64,000 bases of DNA from Aeoliella sp052161615 (GTDB lineage Bacteria; Planctomycetota; Planctomycetia; Pirellulales; Lacipirellulaceae), in NCBI RefSeq assembly GCF_052161615.1, contig NZ_CP197417.1:3224001-3288000 (forward strand), given 5' to 3'. The notes beneath the pieces are model-generated. The model did no database searches. It was not told the origin of the DNA and saw nothing but the letters and a program-made list of their open reading frames with translations. The position numbers and the translations under genes were made by a program. Positions within the stretch are counted from its first letter, which is position 1. Each line of letters starts with the position of its first letter. Below, one piece after another: positions 51,083 through 60,526 of the stretch.

Positions 51083-52762
51083 ATGCTTTCGCGTTCTCAT
51101 GGCACCCAATTGCCCCTTTTGGTTGCCGCAACGCTATTGTTGGTCGGTGTCCTCACCAACCCCGCATTCGCACAAGACCCACCAGCGGAGCCATCCCCCC
51201 CTGCACCAGCCGAAGTAGAGGCTGCTGAAAATGCCGCCAGTTCCGAGCTCACCACCTGGCGAAAATACGAGGCCAAGGTCGACAACTGGGCGAAGACGTG
51301 GCTAGTCGATCCCATGGATCAAATCCTTTTTGCGGGGATCTACGGGTATGAGGATCAAGGTCTCGACGGGGCCGCTGCTAAATTCAAGCTCCCGTTGGTC
51401 GTGGCGTGGCTAGCCGGCATGGCGGTATTTCTCACGTTCTACTTCCGCTTCATCAACTTCCGAGCGTTTTGGCACGCCATTCGGGTCACCAAAGGAGATT
51501 ACGACGACCCCAAGGACTCGGGCGAAGTCAGCCACTTCCAGGCACTCGCCTCGGCGCTTTCCGCCACCGTTGGCCTCGGGAACATCGCGGGCGTTGCGAT
51601 TGCTGTCGGCACTGGCGGCCCGGGTGCGGTGTTCTGGCTGATCGTCGCAGGCCTGTTTGGCATGACCAGTAAGTTCGCCGAATGCACGCTCGGCCAAATG
51701 TATCGCAAGATCGACGCCGACGGTCATGTCTCTGGTGGTCCGATGCGATACCTCTACACGGGTCTCGCCGAGAAGGGGCTTGGCCCCCTCGGCTTCGTCC
51801 TCTCCATCTTGTTCGCCGTACTTTGTATTGGTGGTTCCTTCGGTGGTGGCTGTTCGTTCCAGGTCTCACAGAGCAAATCGCTCGTGCTACAGGAGCTAGG
51901 TCTCACTGACGCCGACTGGGCTCCATGGGCTTACGGGGCGCTAATGGTCGTGATGGTGGGAGTGGTGATTATCGGAGGCATCAAACGCATCGCATCCACT
52001 GCCGAGAAGATCGTGCCACTGATGTGCGGCGTGTATGTCCTGGCGGCACTCACCATTCTGGTAATGAACTACCACCTGATTCCAAGCGCCTTTTACAGCA
52101 TCGTATCCGAAGCCTTCACTCCCCAGGCGGGCTACGGCGGGTTCCTCGGTGTGATGGTCGTCGGTATCCGTCGTGCTGCCTTCTCCAACGAAGCCGGTGC
52201 TGGTTCTGCAGCGATTGCCCACTCCGCGGCGCGTACCAAGTACCCTGTTCGTGAAGGCATCGTTGCTCTCCTCGAACCCTTTATTGACACAGTGGTGGTC
52301 TGCACCATGACCGGACTCGTTGTCGTAATTACAGGCGTGTACGACTCCTCGAATCCTCAATCGATGGCGTACATCCAAGCTGGCAATGGGTCGGCCCTGA
52401 CATCGATGGCATTTAAATCTCAGATCAGCTGGTTCCCGGCCGTATTAACGCTCGCGTCGTTCCTCTTTGCGTATTCGACAATGATCTCGTGGTCCTACTA
52501 CGGCGAGCGGTGCTTCACCTTCCTGTTTGGTGCTCGCACCTCGATGCTCTACCGCGGGTTGTTCCTCGTGGCGATCATGATGGGCGCGATCGTCAACGCC
52601 AACAACGTCATGGGATTCAGTGACTACCTGATTCTATCCATGGCGTTCCCCAACTTGATCGGCGTGTTGATTCTCAGCGGCAACATCCGCACCGCCCTCA
52701 ACGACTACTGGGCCAAGTACAAGGCGGGCGAGTTCATTGAATACAACAAGCTCAAGACTTAG
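51083..52762 (+). CDS. Alanine/glycine:cation symporter (AGCS family)
   Basis: 559-residue sodium-coupled amino-acid importer. Family signature VGLGNIAGVAIAVGTGGPGAVFWL near residue 163, followed by KFAECTLGQMYR; about eleven hydrophobic helices. Unusual N terminus: a signal-like hydrophobic segment (LPLLVAATLLLVGVLTNPAFA) and a Pro/Glu-rich stretch before the first usual helix, as seen in some planctomycete copies. Start ATG with CGGGAG upstream. Divergent from sufR; converges with dusB after 14 nt. Confidence 0.93.
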   Translation: MLSRSHGTQLPLLVAATLLLVGVLTNPAFAQDPPAEPSPPAPAEVEAAENAASSELTTWRKYEAKVDNWAKTWLVDPMDQILFAGIYGYEDQGLDGAAAKFKLPLVVAWLAGMAVFLTFYFRFINFRAFWHAIRVTKGDYDDPKDSGEVSHFQALASALSATVGLGNIAGVAIAVGTGGPGAVFWLIVAGLFGMTSKFAECTLGQMYRKIDADGHVSGGPMRYLYTGLAEKGLGPLGFVLSILFAVLCIGGSFGGGCSFQVSQSKSLVLQELGLTDADWAPWAYGALMVVMVGVVIIGGIKRIASTAEKIVPLMCGVYVLAALTILVMNYHLIPSAFYSIVSEAFTPQAGYGGFLGVMVVGIRRAAFSNEAGAGSAAIAHSAARTKYPVREGIVALLEPFIDTVVVCTMTGLVVVITGVYDSSNPQSMAYIQAGNGSALTSMAFKSQISWFPAVLTLASFLFAYSTMISWSYYGERCFTFLFGARTSMLYRGLFLVAIMMGAIVNANNVMGFSDYLILSMAFPNLIGVLILSGNIRTALNDYWAKYKAGEFIEYNKLKT

Positions 52763-52776
52763 CCGCCTGAAGCGAC

Positions 52777-53832
52777 CTAGACTGCAACCGCGGCAATATC
52801 GCGGGGAAAGAACGTCTCGACTACGCCCGTGAACTCTTCGCGAGTCACCACCGTGGCGACATGCTTCCGGAACTCCCGCGCACCGGGGCGACCCTGGGCG
52901 TAGCAGCAGGCGAACTTGCGCATCAGCACCGTTCCCTTCTGCTCGCCGAAGCGATCACAAACCAAGCGGTAATGATAAACCATGAGCTCACGCTGCTGTT
53001 CGAGTGTCGGCTCGGCAGGGATCGGTTCGCCACGCACGGCGGCCGCCGCATGGGCAAACAGCCAGGGTTTGTTTAAGCTCGCCCGGGCGATCATCACGCC
53101 ATCGACGTCGAAGTTCTCGAACGCACGTACGACCTTCTCGGGCGAGTCGAGGTCGCCGTTGCCGATCAGCGGAATCCGTTTGAGATACGGCTTGATCGAC
53201 GAAATCCGCTCCCAGTCCGCCTCGCCACGAAACATGTCGGCTGCAGTTCGACCATGCACCGTCAGCGCCGAAGCACCCGCACCTTCGACCACCTGAGCGA
53301 TGTCGATCGCATTGATCCGGTCGCGCGTGCAGCCCAGGCGAATCTTCGCCGTCACGGGAGTCTCGCCGCACGCTTCGACCACGCGCTCGATGATCTGCCC
53401 CATTCGCTCGGGCTGGCTCAAGAGGTACGAACCGCTATGCGCCTTCTGCGTGACCTGCCGCACGGGGCAGCCGAAGTTGATGTCGACGACGCTCACGCGG
53501 TACTCGCTGGCGAGCCGCGAGCCCACCTTCGCCAGAGTCTCTGGATCGTTGTCCCAAATTTGCACGGCGAGTGGCCTCGGCTCGTCCGCGACGCCCCACA
53601 GTCGATCGGGGTGCGTGGCCTCCTGCTCGTCGAGCCACACGAAGCCCTTGGCGTTAACCATCTCCGTTGCCAACAATCCCGCGCCGCCGAACTCTCGCAC
53701 GATCTGGCGGAACGGATAGTTCGTGAAACCCGCCATCGGAGCCTGCAGGATTGGCGGATCGACCTTCAACGGGCCGATCCAAAAAGGCGGAGCGAGAGGC
53801 TTCGAAATCGAGCTGGAGGAACTATCGGACAT
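52777..53832 (-). CDS. dusB: tRNA-dihydrouridine synthase (DusB family)
   Basis: 351 residues of flavin-dependent tRNA-uridine reductase. Barrel start APMAGFTNYPFRQIV, the catalytic Cys region DINFGCPVRQVTQK near 120, ALTVHGRTAADMFRG, then IPLIGNGDLDSPE. Introduces dihydrouridine into tRNA D-loops. I chose the ATG at 53832 over one 12 nt upstream as it better fits the usual N terminus. Convergent with the symporter, 14 nt apart. Confidence 0.93.
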   Translation of the reverse strand: MSDSSSSSISKPLAPPFWIGPLKVDPPILQAPMAGFTNYPFRQIVREFGGAGLLATEMVNAKGFVWLDEQEATHPDRLWGVADEPRPLAVQIWDNDPETLAKVGSRLASEYRVSVVDINFGCPVRQVTQKAHSGSYLLSQPERMGQIIERVVEACGETPVTAKIRLGCTRDRINAIDIAQVVEGAGASALTVHGRTAADMFRGEADWERISSIKPYLKRIPLIGNGDLDSPEKVVRAFENFDVDGVMIARASLNKPWLFAHAAAAVRGEPIPAEPTLEQQRELMVYHYRLVCDRFGEQKGTVLMRKFACCYAQGRPGAREFRKHVATVVTREEFTGVVETFFPRDIAAVAV

Positions 53833-53913
53833 GCAAAGTTTCAATTACCTAAACACGTCGAGGCCAAGTCGTTCAAGACTCAGCCCCGACAAAACTCACT
53901 AACTCGGCGAGAA

Positions 53914-55392
53914 CTAAGGTTGCTCGACGCCTTCTGGTTGTTCGCTACGTATGAGCACCGAGCGCTCGCCGGGGTTCGGCCGCTCGACAATCGCCTGCTC
54001 TTGCGTGGGATCGATGAACTCAGCCACCGGCGTCGAACCACCCGTCGGAAGCACCTCGCTGTCGAGCCGTGGCTCGGTGCTGCGAAGAGGATTCACTTCC
54101 ACGTTTTGGAACGTCGATGGCGGATCCGACTCGCTGCGGTTTCGCAAATTCGGAGTAGCGGGTGCCGACGTGCGGCTGGCCATTGGATCTGTCTTAATAA
54201 GCATCGCCACCAATCGCTCGGTCTGCAACTGGCCAGGGCGAGCGAGCTCGGTGTAGCGAGCGATCCGTTTGTTGTAGTCGCGACCAATTTGAACAAACGC
54301 CCGGCGGTTGAGGGCGAGGAGCTCAAGGGCCTTCGTCATTCCCACACCTTCATCGGCAGCGGGACGCCCGGCGACTTCCTTAAACCAATCCTCGGCCTCC
54401 TTCACGTTCGTCGCCGCGTCGAGCAGCTCCGCATGTCGCAGCGGCAGCAATTGGTTTAGCTCGGATGCTTCGCGCGAACTGCCGTTGGGGAAGTTCTGCG
54501 AGTAGCGAGTGTGATACACGGCGCACAACGGCATATCGCCTGGCAGCGGCGGGCTCAGGGATTCGTTTTGACGCATCAGCGCCTGCAAGCGGTGCTGCGA
54601 CGCCTGTGCAGCCACCAGGGACGTATCGCGGCGGGTGATCAGCTTCTTGGTCGCCTCACGCATAGGATTGGTCATTTGCCCCGAACGCGAGGCGAGCCGC
54701 TCGAACTCACCCTGCTCGTGGAGACTCAGGTAGTAGTCCGCAACCGCACTACATAGATCCCAGTAGGCACCGATTGCTTCGGATTGTTCGCTACGCGTTC
54801 CACCTGCTCGCACCACATCCGACAGATAAACCTTCGTGCCCGTCAAACGCGAACCCTGCGGCGCGGTGAGCGAGGCCTTCATCAGGTTTTCGGCGTAGCT
54901 GGTGCTCGCCGTCCCTGCGCCCGAACTGAAACCCGTATCCGACGCTGCAGCACTTGCCCCGTACGTGGGGCCACTGTTGTACGTGTTCGGCGGAGTCGGG
55001 ATGTATCCGCGATTGCTGTCGGCCGGAATAGCTGGGAGGCTGGAGCCTGAGTTCATTGGCTGTGCACGTGGCAGGTCGTTCCCAAACGCACTGGGCGGGG
55101 TGGTTGCCGAGCCAACGTTGCTCAGATCTCGAAGCGGATTTTGACCACCCGCTGCTCCGGAGTTTGCAGGTGGGGTATTCGAAATACCACCGCCACCCTG
55201 CGAGGGACCACCGCTCATCCCCGAGTTCCCACCCGTTGTCGCTGGCGGTGGACCGAGCGGAGCGGTCGACGTGGGCGGGTTGCTGCTCGGGGTGGAGCCA
55301 CCGATGGGCTGTCCGTAGCGATCGAGTTGCTGGGCATACACGCCGCTGCCGCAAACGAGCGACAGCATGGCGATCAGATTAAGTAGACGCAT
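53914..55392 (-). CDS. Secreted hypothetical protein with low-complexity N-terminal half
   Basis: 492 residues. Signal peptide (RLLNLIAMLSLVCGSGVYA), then about 140 residues rich in Gly, Ser, Pro, Asn and Thr (GGGGISNTPPANSGAAGG), and from ~165 an all-helical part with heptads and charged clusters (TKKLITRRDTSLVAAQASQHRLQALMRQ). No recognised domain. Strong ribosome site GGAGG before the ATG. It lies next to the kinase gene, 74 nt downstream, co-directional, so a shared envelope or signalling task is possible but unsupported. Confidence 0.75.
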   Translation of the reverse strand: MRLLNLIAMLSLVCGSGVYAQQLDRYGQPIGGSTPSSNPPTSTAPLGPPPATTGGNSGMSGGPSQGGGGISNTPPANSGAAGGQNPLRDLSNVGSATTPPSAFGNDLPRAQPMNSGSSLPAIPADSNRGYIPTPPNTYNSGPTYGASAAASDTGFSSGAGTASTSYAENLMKASLTAPQGSRLTGTKVYLSDVVRAGGTRSEQSEAIGAYWDLCSAVADYYLSLHEQGEFERLASRSGQMTNPMREATKKLITRRDTSLVAAQASQHRLQALMRQNESLSPPLPGDMPLCAVYHTRYSQNFPNGSSREASELNQLLPLRHAELLDAATNVKEAEDWFKEVAGRPAADEGVGMTKALELLALNRRAFVQIGRDYNKRIARYTELARPGQLQTERLVAMLIKTDPMASRTSAPATPNLRNRSESDPPSTFQNVEVNPLRSTEPRLDSEVLPTGGSTPVAEFIDPTQEQAIVERPNPGERSVLIRSEQPEGVEQP

Positions 55393-55466
55393 GGACGGAT
55401 CCTCCGTGACCTAAATGGATTGTTCGCGAATCCGACCAAACTCGACCCCCGCGCCACCTCGCGCGA

Positions 55467-56573
55467 TCAATCGAGCTCTTCGAGCCAGACACGCATTTCG
55501 TTTTCGTATTCACTCGCCAAGTCGCCGCGAACGAGCGTCCGCTCGAACTCCGCTAGCCCCGACTCGCACGTAATCGCTTCCTCGGCACTCGAGTAACGCA
55601 GCATCGGGTCGGGCGCCGTGAGGCGGCGGCAGATGGTCATCAGCAGTTCGCTGTCGCGCACTTCCTGTGGCACGATCTTGTCGAGACGCTGCGGCAAGGT
55701 TCGCTTCGCTTCCAGCATCGCGGCGTAGTCCTTGATGCCCGCAAAGAGCGGACGGCCGGACAGCGCTTCGATCAGCACGTAGCCCACGCTCGCCAAGTCG
55801 CTGCGGGGCGAAACGTCCTCGCGTTCGAGGATTTCCGGCGCTGCGTACTGCGGCGTGCAGGTGCGCTGCGGTGGCAAGTTGGTGAGCTCGACCGCCGAAC
55901 CGATGTCGATGATCTTGGGACTACCGGTCCGCTTGATCATGATGTTCGACGGCTTAATGTCGCCGTGCACGATCTCCTCGCGGTGCAGGGCCGCAAGTCC
56001 GGCGAGCACTTCGTGGAAGATCGAGACCGCCATGCCCGGCTTCAGCCGAGGACGCACAGGGCCGCGAGTCACCACAACGTTATTAATGTATTCCCACCGT
56101 GCCCAGCTCACGCGCTGGCGAGCCCGTTCGAGCATCGCGGGGGTGAGTAGGATGTCGAGATCGTAGCCGTCGACCCACTCCATCTCGAGGATCCGCACGC
56201 GGTTTCGCTCGATGAAGTTGTAAACGTCCAGCAGGTTGTCGTGCTGAATCTTCGAAACGCGACAACCCACCTGGGCCATGCGGCGCATCGCTTCGACGTA
56301 GTCGCGTTCGCCCTCGAACCGTTCGGGGGAGAAGAACTTCAGGGCTACGGGGAGGGTAAATCCGTCGGAGCCGCGGCGTTCACTGAGGAACACCTGCCCC
56401 TGCCCACCCACGCCCAACAGCCGCTTGAGGCGCAAGTGCTCTGTCCAACCCAACTTGCTGCATTGGATGAGCTGGGCGTAGGACCTAAAAATCTCCTCCA
56501 CGTCGCGACTTGCAGGTCGCTCGTCGAGTCCCACCGTCCGAGGTGAGTGGAGAATGGTTGTGCTGCTATCCAT
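55467..56573 (-). CDS. Soluble Ser/Thr protein kinase-like protein with HGD catalytic loop
   Basis: 368 residues, no membrane segment. Glycine loop GVGGQGQVF near 54, ATP lysine K79 (VALKF), catalytic loop HGDIKPSN at 203-210, where Gly replaces Arg of HRD, and the metal-binding motif DIGSA at 223 in place of DFG. Insertions around residues 130-180 (a long ARQRVSWARWEYINNVVV segment). The catalytic Asp, Lys and Asn remain, so activity is plausible. An HGD loop occurs in several active bacterial kinases. Substrate unknown. Probably one operon with the secreted hypothetical gene below. Confidence 0.9.
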   Translation of the reverse strand: MDSSTTILHSPRTVGLDERPASRDVEEIFRSYAQLIQCSKLGWTEHLRLKRLLGVGGQGQVFLSERRGSDGFTLPVALKFFSPERFEGERDYVEAMRRMAQVGCRVSKIQHDNLLDVYNFIERNRVRILEMEWVDGYDLDILLTPAMLERARQRVSWARWEYINNVVVTRGPVRPRLKPGMAVSIFHEVLAGLAALHREEIVHGDIKPSNIMIKRTGSPKIIDIGSAVELTNLPPQRTCTPQYAAPEILEREDVSPRSDLASVGYVLIEALSGRPLFAGIKDYAAMLEAKRTLPQRLDKIVPQEVRDSELLMTICRRLTAPDPMLRYSSAEEAITCESGLAEFERTLVRGDLASEYENEMRVWLEELD

Positions 56574-57181
56574 GTGTTGTCGTGTCGCTCCACCTGATGA
56601 TTCGCGGCAAATTCCCTCGCGTGAAGTCGCCGAAAGAACCGTGTTTTTTGCTACGGTCTTACGGACAAACCCCGCACCGGCCGCGTTCGTTGATTTTAGT
56701 TCCTCGCTATCAAAAGTGTCTAGTTAGAAATATGGCGAACTAGGCAAGCTGGGCTGTGGCGAGGAGAGCTTTATAATTGGTGAGTTTAGGGGTCTTCGTG
56801 TCGCAGTTTTGTCCCTATTTCAGTAGATGCGACTTTACTCTTCCGTTGGCATTTCGGCGTCTGGTCCTAAGTGTTTGGTATTTAACATTTTAGCGAGTGT
56901 CCGGGGCGAGACACCTGAGAAGTAAAGTCGCAGGGGTTCCCCGCAGGTGCGACATTACTTCGCATTCGGAATGCGAAAGGGCGAATGCGGACTCGCAGGC
57001 GGCGGCCAGCCCGCGGGCGAAGCCCCCACTTTGGTCCGTGCCTCACAATACCAATCGCACGCGTCACGCCTCCCCTCTGCCACACCTCGCCCGGCGGGAC
57101 CGTCCCGCGAGGTATGTGATCATTGGAACACACGCGCGAGTACTTTCTAGTCGGATTCTGAAAGATTTCGAAAGTTTTTTC
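56574..57181. other. Long non-coding region with inverted repeats
   Basis: About 600 nt without a credible gene. It holds TGCGACTTTACT (56828-56839), an inverted copy of it at 56921-56932 and a near-copy TGCGACATTACT at 56948-56959. The last two form a 14-bp stem with one mismatch around an inner GGGG-TT-CCCC. A CGCATTC-G-GAATGCG palindrome follows at 56961-56975. The rest shows no coding potential by eye; it should include the promoter of the kinase gene. Confidence 0.55.
56919..56961. repeat. 14-bp inverted repeat with nested GGGG/CCCC stem
   Basis: GAAGTAAAGTCGCA pairs with TGCGACATTACTTC (13 of 14), inside which GGGG and CCCC pair over a 2-nt loop. It might be a recombination or insertion-element end, a terminator for the repeat protein, or a regulator site; none is proven. 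Confidence 0.55.
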
Positions 57182-57195
57182 GGGGGGGGGGGGGG
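57182..57195. repeat. Run of 14 G next to the giant PEP-CTERM gene
   Basis: Fourteen consecutive G (14 C on the coding strand), preceded by T6C, lie 16 nt beyond the stop codon of the repeat protein gene. Long G runs slip during replication; here the run is non-coding, so it cannot shift a reading frame. Confidence 0.9.
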
Positions 57196-57211
57196 AAGAA
57201 GGAGCTTAGTT

Positions 57212-60200
57212 TCAAGCGCGCTGCGAATCTCGACGCCTTAAAGCGAATCCCGAAAGCAATCGGCTGAATTGGCCCGACGCCCCCAGGGTGGTGCCAATAA
57301 TGCACACTAGAGAAAGCAAGCTGGACGGCTCGGGTACGCTATGGGGTGTAGAGGAGGAGATTGCGGTCGATGCACCAAAGTTTGCGCTCCAAACTTGGTA
57401 GTCCAAAGAGTCGACAGACCACGGAGTCGTATCGTTGATATGCGGCGCAGCAGAGCCGAGGTGGTCTCGCCAAACGGTGTAGTCGGCGAGATCGACCAGG
57501 CCATCGGAGTTGTAGTCGCCCGGCAAGCTAACTTGCTGCCCCACCGTTAGCAGGGTGTAGCCCAGCAGCTCGCCCGCTGTGATGTACTCAAGCGTGTATT
57601 CGACGCCGAACGTGGCCGTTGCAAGGCTGGCCCAATCGCTGGTCGTGACGTCCCAGTAACGAATCGCATCGGTTCCGCCAACCAGCGTCAAGAACTGATC
57701 CAAGGTGTCATCGCCGTTCCCCTTAACCGCGAGCATCGCTCCCGTGGCCATGTCAATGAAGGAATCGCCATTGAGATTACTATCGATCACCAAGGCCCTG
57801 GCCACTGAGACCAATCCTCCACCCGAAATCGTTAGACTTCCTTGCCCAGCGCTGCCAACGGTTAACTCGTCGCGCACGGTCCATTTGGATCCCACGCCAT
57901 CGACAAGCACCGTGCCTACGGCCTGCGCGTTGGTCGCGATGATGCCGTCCATGCTATCCATGGTTGCTCTACCGGTCACCTGGAGCGTCGCCTTGCCGGT
58001 TCTGCCCACGGTCAGGAGCAATCTTGCTACCCAGCTTGAATCGTCACCGGTGAGTGCCGCCGTAGCTACCGAACCGGACAGATCGGCAATAACTCCATTT
58101 GAACTGGTAACTTTGCCTCCACTGGCAACGCTCAAGGAGCCTCGCCTGCTTTGACCAACGTTTAAGTTGCCGTTGTTTGTCCAGGTGCTCCCAGGGCCAA
58201 CGACTTCAACTCGCCCGCCAGAGCTGACGGATGTGGCCCCGTTCGATACCGTGGCTCCCGCAACGACCCTTAGGAGAGCATTCTGGTCTTCAAGTTCGAG
58301 AGTCCCCGTATTCTGCCAAGACGATCCATTCCCATCGATTGAAACGATGGACTTTCGAAGGATACCCTTCGAACTGGTGATGGTTCCGCCGTTCACCACG
58401 TGCATGTCGGCCGACCCGCTAGCGCCGAACTCAAACCAGCCGCCGTTCTGCCAGGTAGATCCGTGACCGTCGACAACTACTTTGCCAATGTGACCGTACG
58501 CGTCTCCAAGCATGCCGCCGGAGCTAGTAACCTTACCGCTATTGGTAATATGGAGTGAGGCGGAGCTGCCATCCGCAACAGTTAGCCTGCCGGAATTAAC
58601 CCACGTGGAGTTGGGACCATCGACGATAGCGTCGCCTCCCCCCAAGCCGTAGGAGATGTAACCGGCGGCATTCATGACTCGGCCTCCGTTCGTGATAGAA
58701 AGTGACCCTACGCCGGCACCTCCGACATGCAGGTCTGAACCAACCGACCACATCGAGTCTGCCCCATCGACGTGGACGTGGCCACTCCCTTGATGGGATT
58801 GACCAATGCTTGCGGACCTCTGATTCATCACCAGCGCACCGCCGGTGATGGTCAAACTTCCCTGACCTTCGAGGCCCACATTGAGGGTCTCGCGAGTCTG
58901 CCAAATCGAACCAATACCATGCACCATCGCGTGCCCTGCGGAGCCGGCTTTTGCCCCGAGTATCCCGAAGGTGTTGGACACGAAGCCCCCATCGGTGATG
59001 TGCAACGTCCCCGTTCCGCGGTTCCCCACGGTCACATCGCCTGTGATGCTCCACTTGGTCCGTTCGCCGGTGACCGTCATCTGGCCAACGGAGTTCGCGG
59101 AATTACCAACCAAGCCTAACGGGCTCGACTTCTGATAGCCCCCTTCAAGAACTATAGCGCCTCGATCGACCCCAAATATCCCCTCGTCGGTCCAGTCCAG
59201 GTGAACGGTAAGCTCCTTTCCTCCGGGGTCGGACTGCGTAGTGAGGACGGGCAGGTCGGCAGCTTCCTGGAATGTCCAATCGCCATCGAGAATCCAGCCA
59301 TTGGTGTGAATCGTGCCCACCCCTCGAAGTTGTGTTCGATCGGCCACCACATTGCGCGCGAAGAGGGTTCCGCCCGATAACTCGAGGTAGGAACTAAGGC
59401 CGTCGCCTAGTGTGGCATCGAGCCCCACCTCTACCGTTGCCCCATCGCCAATTGCCAAAATGCCCTGGCGCAGGGAGCCAATGTCAAGCGAGCCGGTGAG
59501 GGTCCATCGCGAGCCGATTCCTTCGACAGTAGCCCTTCCGCTGGATGGGTAGGTGTTTGCGATTGAGACGTACTGCGATGTTACCGTGGCTCCCCCCGTG
59601 ACGTTGAGTGTTCCGTCGCCACGGTCACCAATCCTCATGTGACCTGTGGTCCAAGTAGTACCCAAGCCATCGATGCTGACGACACCCGAAGATCCAGCGA
59701 CCTGGGCGATGATGCCGTTGAAGCTCGTCACCGCTGCTCCGCTTCGGATCTCCAAGCTGCCATTGCCACTGACACCCACATACAAGCCACCGGAATTTGT
59801 CCAGGAGCTACCGTCTCCCTCGACAACAACGGCCCCCTTGGAACCGGTGCCGTAACCCACGTAGGCAACGGTGTCGAGAACTGCTCCCCCGTGGGAAATG
59901 ATCAAATCCCCTTCGCCACTATTCCCCACGTGAAGAGTTCCGCTATTAGTCCATTGAGATCCGACACCGTGGATGTCGAGGCGTCCGACGGAATCCCCAC
60001 CATTGCCGATGATGGCAGAAGTGTTCGACAACACTCCACCACTATCGATGCTGATGCTCGCCTGGCCACTACTGCCCACGTACAACGACCCATTCATCGT
60101 CCACTGAGAGCCTTCGCCATTGATCGAAACAATCCCCATAGACCCAGTCTGATTGCCGACTCGACCTTCCGTGGCGCTTGATACCGCCCCACCCTCGACA

Positions 60201-60526
60201 ATGTCCAACTGCCCCGTACCGGCGTCGCCGACGCGTAAAACGGCACTAGTGATCCAAGCCGAGCCAGCTCCTTCGACTGTGGCGTTACCATTCACGTTGC
60301 TCGCCAGCGCCAGCACACCTTGAAGGCTTTGCACGACGCTGCCGCCATCAATCACCATTTCTCCGCTGCTGAGATAGCCGACGTATAGGTTATCGCTCGC
60401 CGTGGTGGTTAGCGGGTTGGGATTGACTTGGCCAGATGTCGTGACGGCAGCTCCGGCAAATGGGCCCCCCACACAGAATACTTGCAGCCAAATCAGCAGG
60501 GCACACTTCGACTGACATATTCGCAT
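57212..60526 (-). CDS. Giant repetitive PEP-CTERM surface protein with dockerin-like segment
   Basis: 1104 residues. Signal peptide, then about 15 degenerate repeats of roughly 40 residues with core G.GS.W followed by G.L.VG..G.G.L.I..GG.V, resembling autotransporter-type beta-solenoids. Six repeats come before a distinct insert (about residues 370-460, GGTLFARNVVADRTQLRGV) and nine after it. Then a dockerin-like GDYNSDGLVDLADYTVWRDHL, and PEP-CTERM signal VPEPSSLLSLV with a basic end (LRRRDSQRA). Such a protein should form an extended surface filament or adhesin. No exosortase is nearby. The 15-fold repetition could promote recombination among repeats. Confidence 0.88.
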   Translation of the reverse strand: MRICQSKCALLIWLQVFCVGGPFAGAAVTTSGQVNPNPLTTTASDNLYVGYLSSGEMVIDGGSVVQSLQGVLALASNVNGNATVEGAGSAWITSAVLRVGDAGTGQLDIVEGGAVSSATEGRVGNQTGSMGIVSINGEGSQWTMNGSLYVGSSGQASISIDSGGVLSNTSAIIGNGGDSVGRLDIHGVGSQWTNSGTLHVGNSGEGDLIISHGGAVLDTVAYVGYGTGSKGAVVVEGDGSSWTNSGGLYVGVSGNGSLEIRSGAAVTSFNGIIAQVAGSSGVVSIDGLGTTWTTGHMRIGDRGDGTLNVTGGATVTSQYVSIANTYPSSGRATVEGIGSRWTLTGSLDIGSLRQGILAIGDGATVEVGLDATLGDGLSSYLELSGGTLFARNVVADRTQLRGVGTIHTNGWILDGDWTFQEAADLPVLTTQSDPGGKELTVHLDWTDEGIFGVDRGAIVLEGGYQKSSPLGLVGNSANSVGQMTVTGERTKWSITGDVTVGNRGTGTLHITDGGFVSNTFGILGAKAGSAGHAMVHGIGSIWQTRETLNVGLEGQGSLTITGGALVMNQRSASIGQSHQGSGHVHVDGADSMWSVGSDLHVGGAGVGSLSITNGGRVMNAAGYISYGLGGGDAIVDGPNSTWVNSGRLTVADGSSASLHITNSGKVTSSGGMLGDAYGHIGKVVVDGHGSTWQNGGWFEFGASGSADMHVVNGGTITSSKGILRKSIVSIDGNGSSWQNTGTLELEDQNALLRVVAGATVSNGATSVSSGGRVEVVGPGSTWTNNGNLNVGQSRRGSLSVASGGKVTSSNGVIADLSGSVATAALTGDDSSWVARLLLTVGRTGKATLQVTGRATMDSMDGIIATNAQAVGTVLVDGVGSKWTVRDELTVGSAGQGSLTISGGGLVSVARALVIDSNLNGDSFIDMATGAMLAVKGNGDDTLDQFLTLVGGTDAIRYWDVTTSDWASLATATFGVEYTLEYITAGELLGYTLLTVGQQVSLPGDYNSDGLVDLADYTVWRDHLGSAAPHINDTTPWSVDSLDYQVWSANFGASTAISSSTPHSVPEPSSLLSLVCIIGTTLGASGQFSRLLSGFALRRRDSQRA

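Noticed and set aside
53254..54459. 401-aa open frame antisense to dusB and the secreted hypothetical gene
   Set aside because: Crosses two genes on the other strand, and the product has no signal or domain.
57182..57195. Phase-variable tract in a coding sequence
   Set aside because: The G14 run lies after the stop codon and not inside the reading frame, so frameshift switching of this gene is not possible.
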